From NCBI RefSeq assembly GCF_030053135.1, contig NZ_CP125650.1, positions 1 through 64,000 of the forward strand: DNA of 64,000 nucleotides. Reading direction: 5' to 3'. Below are positions 9,421 to 16,158 of this stretch, one piece after another. Under the pieces are notes generated by a model, which was given only the letters and a program-made list of their open reading frames with translations, had not been told where the DNA came from and did no database searches. The stretch is from Rhizobium sp. BT04 (GTDB lineage Bacteria > Pseudomonadota > Alphaproteobacteria > Rhizobiales > Rhizobiaceae). Position numbers and translations under genes: made by a program. Position 1 is the first letter of the stretch, and the number at the start of each line of letters is the position of its first letter.

Positions 9421-9561
9421 TCCCGCCGCAATGACGACATGCTCTCGGTCATGCCGGCTGGCGTCGTCATCTTCCCCGGCTCCGGCATTACCGGCAATCT
9501 GGCCGACAAGGCTCGCCGACTTGGCATCTCCGTTTGGCAAGCGGCGGGAGATGGCGCGTAA
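9421..9561 (+). pseudogene. C-terminal fragment of a DUF2493 (SLOG-like) protein
   Basis: A plus-strand frame reads MLSVMPAGVVIFPGSGITG, then NLADKARRLGISVW, then a stop. The FPGSGITGNLADKAR stretch is the characteristic C-terminal part of DUF2493 proteins, a YspA/SLOG-type nucleotide-binding fold encoded on many rhizobial plasmids. The N-terminal two thirds are missing, so this is a truncated relic. It supports a plasmid-backbone origin for the region. Confidence 0.6.
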
Positions 9562-9610
9562 GCGCCATCTGTCCATACGGCTGAAGGAGATGCTTGCATT
9601 TCGTAAAAAT

Positions 9611-9620
9611 TGTGTACACA
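9611..9620. promoter_or_regulatory. Palindromic operator upstream of the Phd/PIN pair
   Basis: TGTGTACACA is a perfect 10-base palindrome 25 bases before the Phd-type antitoxin start. Phd antitoxins bind short palindromes overlapping their own promoter, so this is the likely autoregulatory site. Inferred from position and symmetry. Confidence 0.5.
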
Positions 9621-9645
9621 TTTGCCGTTGAAACGGAGCTTCGCC

Positions 9646-9912
9646 ATGACCCAATCTCGGCAGCAGATACCATCTCCCCGCCGTGTCGGCGTGCGGGAAT
9701 TTCGCGGCAACCTGACGTCTTTCCTCAAGCAGGTCGAAGACGGCCAGCGGTTCGTCCTGACGTCCCATCACAAGGTTGTCGCCGAAATCGGCCCGCCGTC
9801 AGCCGGCGTCGTCATGCGGAAACCAGGCGCGTTGCGCGGAAAGATCAAAGTTGCCGATGACTTCGATGGTCTGCCGGCGGATGTTCTGAAGTCCATGGAA
9901 GACGGGACGTGA
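9646..9912 (+). CDS. phd: Phd/YefM family antitoxin
   Basis: The ATG at 9646 follows an ACGGAG site and gives 88 residues. The N-terminus shows the Phd DNA-binding fold (VGVREFRGNLTSFLKQVEDG, then RFVLTSHHKVVAEIGPP). The short C-terminus (DGLPADVLKSMEDGT) is the usual toxin-wrapping tail. It is followed by a PIN toxin whose GTG start overlaps its stop, giving a complete phd-vapC type module that stabilises the replicon. A palindrome just upstream is the probable operator. Confidence 0.85.
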   Translation: MTQSRQQIPSPRRVGVREFRGNLTSFLKQVEDGQRFVLTSHHKVVAEIGPPSAGVVMRKPGALRGKIKVADDFDGLPADVLKSMEDGT

Positions 9913-10307
9913 GGCTGCTGCTCGATACACATGCCTTGCTGTGGTGGCTGAACGACGACGAGAAGCTAGGGAACCATGCGCGTCGCCTTATCGGCGATCC
10001 CGAGAATGATGTCCTCGTCAGTGCTGTCTCCCTTTGGGAAATCACTGTGAAGCTGCGCATCGGCAAACTTGATGCCGATATCGAAGAGATTGTTGCGATT
10101 TTGCCGGATCAAGGTTTCGACCGGCTGGATATCTCGGACGCGCATCTTATCGCTCTCGCTGCTCTTCCACTTCATCACCGCGATCCTTTCGATCATCTGC
10201 TCATGGCGCAAGCCGTGGCGGAGGGAGCGTATTTGGTTTCGGACGATCAAAATGTCGCGCTTTATGGCATTCCGTTTGTGACTTGCTCCGATCCTGTTGC
10301 CTTGTGA
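9909..10307 (+). CDS. vapC: VapC-type PIN ribonuclease toxin
   Basis: This 132-residue PIN protein has the acidic active-site residues in place: LLLDTHALLWW (Asp near residue 6), SAVSLWEITVK (Glu near 43), HHRDPFDHLLMAQA (Asp near 94 and 97) and YLVSDDQNV (Asp near 112). It uses a GTG start overlapping the antitoxin stop (GTGA), which couples translation. It should cleave an RNA target when free of antitoxin. Confidence 0.88.
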   Translation: MRLLLDTHALLWWLNDDEKLGNHARRLIGDPENDVLVSAVSLWEITVKLRIGKLDADIEEIVAILPDQGFDRLDISDAHLIALAALPLHHRDPFDHLLMAQAVAEGAYLVSDDQNVALYGIPFVTCSDPVAL

Positions 10308-10761
10308 TCTCACCGAGCTTGGCTCCGCGGATGAAGCCGGCTCAGATTGTTCCGGGTGCGTGTTTGCCAATGGCGATGTACCTGGCGACCCATCGGCGGC
10401 TCAGGTGCTTGGGAGCGGGCACGTTTGGGGAAGATCACTCATTCGACACCCGCGTGAACAGCTTCACCCGGGATTGGAGCACGGTCTGCAGACGGCAATG
10501 CGGTGCCGCGGCGACCTCGCCGATCAGCAGAAATGCTATCGAGGTGCTCACAGCCTGCCGCAGCCGGGAGTGGGCGAGGGATTATGTTGATCGACATGCG
10601 GGCGAAGCGTCCGTGGAGTGCGCGGCAATATCCCCCAGTGCTTGGACCAGGGGGCCATGATGGTTTGTCGCAGCCTTCGATTGCCCCGAACCATTCCCGT
10701 TTTATGTCGCTCATATAGACGACCGCCTGCTTTTGCGGCCAACCCCTGAAGGGGTAAGACT
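10308..10761. other. Intergenic region, no gene recognised
   Basis: About 450 bases between vapC and the DUF736 leader. Several short frames are open, but none has a ribosome binding site or recognisable protein features. Confidence 0.35.
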
Positions 10762-10838
10762 CGCCCGAAATTTTTGCAAAATTCGATTTCGGTTCGCTTG
10801 TCCTGGTGGAAAATAGAATTTTGCAAAATTTTCAGGCG
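10762..10838. repeat. Inverted repeat with TTTTGCAAAA cores upstream of the DUF736 gene
   Basis: Arms at 10762-10784 and 10816-10838 are near-exact reverse complements (about 21 of 23 bases). Each contains a TTTTGCAAAA core; the right arm holds the perfect 14-base palindrome AATTTTGCAAAATT. The pair lies 75-150 bases before the DUF736 start. It could be a two-site operator or a plasmid partition/recombination site; the sequence does not decide between them. Confidence 0.6.
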
Positions 10839-10911
10839 AGCTGACCGCAGCAGGTCGGCCGTCTCTTCGTGCGCCATCGGGAATGGTCCCGAGCAACCGG
10901 AGACAACAACC

Positions 10912-11235
10912 ATGGCCACCACGATCGCAACGCTCACGCAGAAGACCGACGGCATCCTCGAAGGCGTCTTCGCCACGATCCGGGTCAACGCCCCGATCGC
11001 CATCGTCCCAAATGCCAGCAAGGCAAGCGAAGAAGCGCCCGACTACCGCGTCATTCACCGCAAGACGGGCTTCGAGATCGGCGCCGCCTGGAACCGCATC
11101 GCGCGGCAGACCGGCGAGGAATACCTCTCAGTGAAGCTTGAGGCCCCCGAGATCGGTGTGATCTTCGGCAATCTCGCACCGGCACCCGGCGGCGATCCGA
11201 GCAAGAAGGTGATCCTCTGGAACAGCCCGAACTGA
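10912..11235 (+). CDS. DUF736 family plasmid protein
   Basis: The ATG at 10912 gives 107 residues and is preceded by an ACCGGAGA site. The sequence is recognisable as DUF736: ATIATLTQKTDGILEGVF near the start, DYRVIHRKTGFEIGAAWNR in the middle, and LSVKLEAPEIG followed by FGNLAPAPG at the end. DUF736 genes are near-universal on rhizobial and agrobacterial plasmids close to transfer functions; their biochemical role is unknown. A strong hairpin follows the gene at 11249. Confidence 0.9.
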   Translation: MATTIATLTQKTDGILEGVFATIRVNAPIAIVPNASKASEEAPDYRVIHRKTGFEIGAAWNRIARQTGEEYLSVKLEAPEIGVIFGNLAPAPGGDPSKKVILWNSPN

Positions 11236-11248
11236 AGAACAAAGCGAG

Positions 11249-11270
11249 CGGCCCCGAGCAATCGGGGCCG
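11249..11270 (+). terminator. Hairpin after the DUF736 gene
   Basis: CGGCCCCGA and TCGGGGCCG form a 9-base-pair GC-rich stem with a GCAA tetraloop, 14 bases after the DUF736 stop. There is no U-run after it, so it is at best a weak intrinsic terminator or a 3'-end stabiliser. Confidence 0.5.
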
Positions 11271-11305
11271 GCTTCGTCGTATCTCAAGTTTTGCGCGCAA
11301 TAGCG

Positions 11306-11340
11306 GGATTGAAAGCGGGCATCGAGCCCGCTTTCAATCC
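11306..11340. repeat. Perfect 15-bp inverted repeat (hairpin)
   Basis: GGATTGAAAGCGGGC at 11306-11320 is followed after a 5-base loop by its exact reverse complement at 11326-11340. A perfect 15-base-pair stem is unlikely by chance. No T-run follows. It sits between the DUF736 hairpin and the leader element at 11415. Confidence 0.65.
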
Positions 11341-11414
11341 TCCTGTCGTGCCACACGAGACCAAGGACCCTGTCTGCCCAGATACTTGAAGTCTGCCGTG
11401 AGGCTCGTGCCGCC

Positions 11415-11522
11415 TCAAGGACTTCGCGGCCCCTCCAATTTTCAGCCGGCGCCCTGAAGGGCACCGTCAGAAAATCGGTTCCTCCGCTCGCCGGCTCCGC
11501 CGGTCGCTGACGCGATCCTTGA
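11415..11522 (+). promoter_or_regulatory. Structured leader element, copy A
   Basis: TCAAGGA (11415-11421) pairs with TCCTTGA (11516-11522). Inside this closing stem, CCAATTTT (from 11435) pairs with AAAATCGG (from 11471), followed by CGGTTCCTCCGCTCGC. The same order and spacing recur at 12482-12584 before another small gene. Copy A ends 50 bases before the 58-residue ORF at 11572. It is probably an RNA leader or protein-binding element; not assigned to a known family. Confidence 0.55.
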
Positions 11523-11571
11523 CCCGGCCCGATCCTCACGACCCCGGGCGTCATCTTTCACATTTCAGGAG

Positions 11572-11748
11572 ATGACGACGATGACGATTGCACTCGAAAT
11601 TCAGGTTGAGGAACTGCGGGCCGAGCTCAGGAACGCCGATCCGGCTGAGCGCCGCCAGATCGAAGCGGAGCTGGAGATCGCTCGGGCCGAACTGAGGGTG
11701 GCTATCGCCGAGCAGGAGGGCGCCATCGACGCCGCGCCACCCTTCTGA
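11572..11748 (+). CDS. Small coiled-coil protein (58 aa), unknown function
   Basis: This short ORF starts at the ATG at 11572 behind TCAGGAG; a second ATG at 11581 would give 55 residues. Almost the whole protein is one charged amphipathic helix (LEIQVEELRAELRNADPAER, then RQIEAELEIARAELRVAIAE), which predicts a coiled coil. Clean ribosome binding site, codon use and the structured leader upstream support a real gene. Probably a conserved small plasmid protein; function unknown. Confidence 0.65.
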   Translation: MTTMTIALEIQVEELRAELRNADPAERRQIEAELEIARAELRVAIAEQEGAIDAAPPF

Positions 11749-11830
11749 GGCGCGGCGTTTGCCTCCTCGCCTGGGCCGGCGCGCCGGATCGACCGGCGCG
11801 TCGACCCGAAGCTGCGCTTCACGCCGATAA

Positions 11831-12136
11831 TCACCGGCAAGGACCAGGAAGACTTCCGCGGACAGCCCGGACCATGGGTTCCCGTCCGGCATTTGTGTTC
11901 GGCCTATAGCCGCGCGCCCGTTTTGATCGGAGAAGTTCGAGGAACATACGGACTGCATCCTCCTCTCTGTCGAAGTGATGCACCATGGCTTGTCCGATCG
12001 TTCCGATGCGTCCCCATCGCCGCGTCAGGCAAGGTGTGCCGAACAACGTCGGTTCGATTGCGAGCGCGTAGAAGCGCGCCATGTTTTTCGTCGCGTCCGT
12101 GCGTTCGATGTAGAGCTGATAGGGTTGAGTGAGCAT
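11831..12136 (-). CDS. WGR-domain protein
   Basis: Starting at the ATG at 12136 the protein has 101 residues. It contains one WGR domain: QLYIERTDATKNMARFYALA, then FGTPCLTRRWGRIGTIGQ with the Trp-Gly-Arg signature, then HHFDREEDAVRMFLELLRSK. Free-standing WGR proteins are common on rhizobial plasmids; in eukaryotic PARPs the domain binds nucleic acid ends. Role here unknown. The upstream extension to 12259 has no good ribosome binding site. Confidence 0.8.
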   Translation of the reverse strand: MLTQPYQLYIERTDATKNMARFYALAIEPTLFGTPCLTRRWGRIGTIGQAMVHHFDREEDAVRMFLELLRSKRARGYRPNTNAGREPMVRAVRGSLPGPCR

Positions 12137-12481
12137 GACGGAGAGTCGCCTCTTCCAGCTTTTGCGTCTAACGACACTTATGAATCGATCGGCCCACACC
12201 GATTCATTTTTGTGATGATCGTCGAAGCCGAAGATCATGGATTTGGGCGAGCCGGCCAATCGCCTGCCGGGTGCTATTCGCTCCGCTCACGGAGCCCGAA
12301 CACCGTCTGCGCCTCCGGTCACGCCCCCTCTCGCGGAATGACGTGAGCGAATTGCCTAGCCGCAGGGCGGGGTTCTATCCTCGACACCTGCTGCCGGCTC
12401 ACGCCGGAAACGGTCGCGTCCCCTTCGGGTCCGCGGGTCTCTTCTCTCTCTGACGTCCAATTTTACTCCAGCAAATCCGGC
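12137..12481. other. Intergenic region between divergent genes
   Basis: About 345 bases hold the presumed promoter of the WGR gene (minus strand) and lead into leader copy B. No further gene recognised. Confidence 0.35.
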
Positions 12482-12584
12482 GTCAAGGACGGCGCGTCTC
12501 CCCCAATTTTTCCGCTGCTGCGTTTCACTGCGCTCTGGAAAAATCGGTTCCCCCGCTTGCGAGCCGCGTTCCGCGGTCCTTGAC
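12482..12584 (+). promoter_or_regulatory. Structured leader element, copy B
   Basis: GTCAAGGAC (12482-12490) pairs perfectly with GTCCTTGAC (12576-12584). Inside, CCAATTTTTCC pairs with GGAAAAATCGG, followed by TTCCCCCGCTTGC. Order, lengths and several unpaired blocks match copy A at 11415-11522, while the stems differ by lengthening and compensating bases. It ends 55 bases before the GTG start at 12640. Confidence 0.55.
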
Positions 12585-12639
12585 CCCTCTTTGCAACAGA
12601 GTGGCCGATCTCCGTCATCAAGATGAAGGAAATCACATT

Positions 12640-13122
12640 GTGACAACCGATCAGAACCTCATGCTCTACACCAAGCTTGCCGGCTTCCGGCTCGTCGTCC
12701 TGGCAAACCGCTTCGGCTGCGACAGCGATTTTTCACGAGAGCTTCACGATCGCCTGGTTGAGGGGCTCGACGCGGCAATCGATCGGATCCGCGTCATCAT
12801 GGAATTGGAAAGAAGTGTTCTCATCGGGGAGGATGAATTCGCCGAATATCAGCTGGAGGGCGAGATCGAGATTTTCGGGCGCTTCACTATCAATCTGCTG
12901 GACGAACTCGAATTTGATTACGACACGCGTGAATTCCGCGTCAACGGCGGCGATTGGATGAGCGCTTGGGCTGCCGACGACACTGGCGTCGATATCAACT
13001 ATCCTGAGCTCGTTGCGCTGATTGCGGACGAACTCGGCTCGCTGGCGCCGATCATCAAGGATATCACGTTGGCAACTCGCATCCCGGTCTATGCGGGGCG
13101 CGCCGTTTGGTCATGGTGGTAG
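12640..13122 (+). CDS. Conserved plasmid protein of unknown function (160 aa)
   Basis: The likely start is the GTG at 12640, nine bases after AAGGA; the frame is open upstream to 12580 but without a site. The protein is acidic (FRVNGGDWMSAWAADDTGVD near 110-130) and probably globular, with no membrane segment or known motif. It lies behind leader copy B and 150 bases ahead of an antitoxin-like gene. Not recognised; no function proposed. Confidence 0.6.
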   Translation: MTTDQNLMLYTKLAGFRLVVLANRFGCDSDFSRELHDRLVEGLDAAIDRIRVIMELERSVLIGEDEFAEYQLEGEIEIFGRFTINLLDELEFDYDTREFRVNGGDWMSAWAADDTGVDINYPELVALIADELGSLAPIIKDITLATRIPVYAGRAVWSWW

Positions 13123-13280
13123 CAGCACCATCTCACATATTGAGAGGCGACAGACGAGGTTGCCTCTCAGTTGCCGATGGCCCTCAAGTGAGCCGAGGAA
13201 GGACGGCTGCGAAGTTTCACAACAATCACAGTAATGTTGTAAATGCTGTAAATCCCAGCGATAGCAACAAGGAAGCCCAT

Positions 13281-13550
13281 ATGCCGAAGCCAAGCGGGAC
13301 GTATTCAACCAGTGACCTCTCACGTAAATCCGGCGACATCATCGTCGAGGCGCTGCGCCATCCGGTGACGATCACCCAGCGGAACAAACCCCGGCTGGTT
13401 CTCCTCAATATCGAAGATTATCAGCAACTGATCAGGCAGGCAGACCGACGCACCGTCGGCACTATCGAAACGATGCCCGACGAGCTTTTTGCCGAACTCG
13501 AAAACGCCGTCGACGCCTATGCCGGCGAGGACGAGGTGGGCCGCTCATAA
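13281..13550 (+). CDS. Phd/YefM-type antitoxin without an adjacent toxin
   Basis: The ATG at 13281 follows AAGGA and gives 89 residues. The N-terminus is a Phd-like DNA-binding domain (STSDLSRKSGDIIVEALRHP, then TITQRNKPRLVLLNIEDYQQL). The acidic C-terminus resembles toxin-binding tails. The next gene is traG on the other strand, so no toxin follows. Direct repeats ATGTTGTAA and ATGCTGTAA at about 13233-13250 upstream could be its operator. It may be an orphan antitoxin, an anti-addiction factor or a regulator of neighbours. Confidence 0.7.
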   Translation: MPKPSGTYSTSDLSRKSGDIIVEALRHPVTITQRNKPRLVLLNIEDYQQLIRQADRRTVGTIETMPDELFAELENAVDAYAGEDEVGRS

Positions 13551-13558
13551 AACCACGA

Positions 13559-15478
13559 TCATAGCACCGGTTTGACGAAACGATTGACCTTAGCTGCCTG
13601 ATCCATCTCCTTTCGCCGGAAGTAGATCGCCCGGCCGCAGCGGATCGGACTATGCCCCTGGACGATGATGATCTGCTCGTCCTTCCTCATCGACTGGGTG
13701 ATCTCGTGCGGCATGATCAGCGGCCGGCGCTGGAAGTTGACGTTCTCGGATCTCCTGGATGCATTGTTCTTCGTGTCCCAGCCGATGTTGCGGGAACTGC
13801 CCTTCACTTCCACCGTCATCTCGCCACATTGCGCAGAGACGTTGCGCGCCGTGTCGAGCGCCTTGATCGCTGCGTAAGAGGCGAAAGCGCAGCCATCGAT
13901 CCATGACGTCGCGCCATCCTTCCCGAAATGCCGCTCCAACTGCCCGACCGACTGGTACATCAACATCATCGAGATGCCGTACTTGCGGCCGCGGTCGCGC
14001 GCCTCCTCGAGCACCCTCATGTAGCCGAGCAGATCGACCTCATCGAGCATGAACAGCGCCCGGCGCTGGAAGGCGCCGTCGGCCTGCACCATGGCGTTGA
14101 TGAGCGAGCCGATGATCACACGAGCGATGCCCGGATAGGAGCGCAGGATCGATGCGGAGATGTTGAGGAAGACGTCCTTCTTGCCCGAAACGATATCACT
14201 CGATTTGAAGGCATTGCCGCAGACGAGCGCGGCATAGCTGTCGAGCGACAGCCACTGGGTATCCTTCGATGCTGTGGAATAGACGCCCGAAAACGTCTGC
14301 TCGGTCATGTTGGTGAAGACGCCGAGCGTTTCGCGGATGAAGGCCGAACCGGAATGCTCCTGAATGTCGCGCAGCATAGCGAGCACCGAGGGCTCCGGTT
14401 CGGAAACGATCTGGCGGAGACTGCGCAAGCTTCGCCGGCCCTCATATTCGGGCGAGAGCATCACATGGGCGAGCAGACCGGTCAGGAGGTTGTGCGCCTG
14501 GTTCTGGAAGTAGGATCCCGTCGAGCTTTCGAAGCGAAGGCTTTCCGACAGCAGCATATGGGCAATGCCGACGATGTCCTCTTCCTTTTGCTTGGATGCT
14601 TCGATCCCGTCGAGCACGTTGAAGCCCATGATCGGGTTCGTCGGATCGAGCACCATGACCTCGCGCTTGAGGGCGCGGGCTCGGTGTCCGGCCACCATTG
14701 GTGCGACCTCGGTGGAGGGATCGAGGCAGATCAACGGCCCGCTATAGCGCAGCGCCGTCGGGACGACGTTGCTGGTGGTCTTGTATCCGCCCGATCCCGC
14801 GAAAAACAGCATATGGGTGGAATCGAAGTCCTGTCTGTAGGTGAGCAATGGCGCCTTCCCGCCCTGTCCCCAGGTGCTACGATCGTTTGCATCGAAGGGA
14901 AGCGCATGGACGATTTCCTTGTCGACCCGATAGCGCTCACCGACGACGATTTCCCCTTCCGGCGGAAACAGTTTTCCTGCTGCCGTCATGGGCAGCCAAT
15001 CGGCATCTCCAAATATTCCACGCCGGGCACGTTTTATTTCATCTGGGACGACGACGGAGATGCGGGCCGACATCGCCACTGCCATGAAGCCGGCGACGGC
15101 GGCGATGACTGCGACCATATCAAGATAGGACAGCGCTCGATCCCATGTGATCACTTCGGCCTGCACAGCAGGTGCAAGCCGGCCGAATTCGCGCAGCGCA
15201 TAGAACGCGGCAACACCGAGAAAATACAAAAGGCTTGCCATGGCGACCGGCCTTCGCCGATGCAGCGGCAAGGCCCAAACTGTCAGAAGTCCGGCAAGAG
15301 GTCCGAACAGTAGAGGCGGCACAGGTGCTGCGCGCAGGAACCAGTGTTCTATCTTCCCGGACATGCCGGCGGCGAGTCCCGGCCATCGCCAGCCAACAAT
15401 GTAGATTGTGATCGTGGTGACGGCGATCGGTACCAAAACGAGTAACAGGCTCGGATGCGGTTTCCCTCTTAGGCCCAT
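13559..15478 (-). CDS. traG: TraG / VirD4-type coupling protein
   Basis: This 639-residue membrane ATPase delivers the relaxase-DNA complex to the T4SS channel. N-terminal membrane segments lie at about residues 10-30, 50-75, 80-95 and 105-125. The Walker A motif is [13 protein letters not shown] (about 228-240) and Walker B is [13 protein letters not shown] (about 465-477). Length and motifs are complete. It is the last gene of the traC-traD-traG operon reading leftwards from oriT, and its start overlaps traD by 10 bases. Confidence 0.93.
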   Translation of the reverse strand: MGLRGKPHPSLLLVLVPIAVTTITIYIVGWRWPGLAAGMSGKIEHWFLRAAPVPPLLFGPLAGLLTVWALPLHRRRPVAMASLLYFLGVAAFYALREFGRLAPAVQAEVITWDRALSYLDMVAVIAAVAGFMAVAMSARISVVVPDEIKRARRGIFGDADWLPMTAAGKLFPPEGEIVVGERYRVDKEIVHALPFDANDRSTWGQGGKAPLLTYRQDFDSTHMLFFAGSGGYKTTSNVVPTALRYSGPLICLDPSTEVAPMVAGHRARALKREVMVLDPTNPIMGFNVLDGIEASKQKEEDIVGIAHMLLSESLRFESSTGSYFQNQAHNLLTGLLAHVMLSPEYEGRRSLRSLRQIVSEPEPSVLAMLRDIQEHSGSAFIRETLGVFTNMTEQTFSGVYSTASKDTQWLSLDSYAALVCGNAFKSSDIVSGKKDVFLNISASILRSYPGIARVIIGSLINAMVQADGAFQRRALFMLDEVDLLGYMRVLEEARDRGRKYGISMMLMYQSVGQLERHFGKDGATSWIDGCAFASYAAIKALDTARNVSAQCGEMTVEVKGSSRNIGWDTKNNASRRSENVNFQRRPLIMPHEITQSMRKDEQIIIVQGHSPIRCGRAIYFRRKEMDQAAKVNRFVKPVL

Positions 15479-15708
15479 CTTACTTTCTCCTCGAGATGCG
15501 ATGAACCGTTCCTCAGAGAGGAGACCTTGAAAGCCTCTTCGCCGATATCGCGCAGCCGCCGATGCTCGATGGAGCCTGGGACGAGCCTTGCCATTTCTAT
15601 GAGGCCGCCGAGCAGGAACGCCCGATCCGCCTTCGATAGCCCGGCTTTGACGACGATCCCGCCGAGCAGGATCTTTTCGCGCGTGTCGCGCTTGCGGTCA
15701 GCCGTCAT
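15469..15708 (-). CDS. traD: TraD conjugal transfer protein
   Basis: Starting at the ATG at 15708 the protein has 79 residues and opens with [20 protein letters not shown], the signature of the small TraD proteins of rhizobial and agrobacterial plasmids. It probably helps relaxosome formation with TraC. The longer in-frame reading to 15891 runs through traC in another frame and was not used. It overlaps traC and traG at its two ends. Confidence 0.88.
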   Translation of the reverse strand: MTADRKRDTREKILLGGIVVKAGLSKADRAFLLGGLIEMARLVPGSIEHRRLRDIGEEAFKVSSLRNGSSHLEEKVRWA

Positions 15709-15985
15709 TTGGAACCTGCCCCTGCGCTCCAGCGCCGCTATCTGCTGGTCGACGCGTTTGAGGAGTGGGGCCAGCGGCGCCTTTCCTTTCCCCCTTCCGA
15801 AATCGCGCGGCGATTTCCTCGATGATCCGATCGATCTCCTCGTCGGCGATCTCCATCTCCGCCAGCCCGGTTCTGGTCGCGGCGCGGGCAAACCGCTCGG
15901 CCGATTTAACTATCAACAATCGTTTGCGTTCGCGCAGCTTTTCGATCTGGGCGTCGAGATCGGAAATCGATGATTTTGTCGCCAT
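15698..15985 (-). CDS. traC: TraC relaxosome accessory protein
   Basis: The 95-residue protein has an N-terminal helix rich in charged residues ([20 protein letters not shown]) and a following helical segment, as in TraC of Ti and Sym plasmids. It is the first gene leftward of oriT and probably assists DNA processing by TraA. It overlaps traD by 11 bases. Slightly shorter than some homologues, but the reading frame is clean. Confidence 0.86.
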   Translation of the reverse strand: MATKSSISDLDAQIEKLRERKRLLIVKSAERFARAATRTGLAEMEIADEEIDRIIEEIAARFRKGERKGAAGPTPQTRRPADSGAGAQGQVPNDG

Positions 15986-16100
15986 TCCTGGTTCCTTTTC
16001 TGCTTTGATGTCGAAGGGGCGATTATACTAACTAGAATAAAACAGTAAAATGCGCTACCGTGCAACCAGAAAAGCGGCATCGGCCCTTCGGTCCGATCTG

Positions 16101-16140
16101 TTTGAGGGCGCAATATACGTCGCTGTCGCGACGTGCTTGG
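16101..16140. other. oriT: Origin of transfer (oriT) nic region
   Basis: In the divergent interval between traC and traA, the block GGGCGCAATATACGTCGCTG followed by TCGCGACGTGCTTGG closely matches the conserved oriT core of rhizobial/agrobacterial plasmids. ACGTCGC (16117-16123) and GCGACGT (16128-16134) form the inverted repeat next to nic. The position between divergent traC and traA is canonical. Confidence 0.88.
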
Positions 16141-16158
16141 GCCAGTCTGGAGACGCCA

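Noticed and set aside
13928..15313. 461-aa plus-strand ORF opposite traG
   Set aside because: Histidine/arginine-rich antisense frame of traG; no ribosome binding site or family features.
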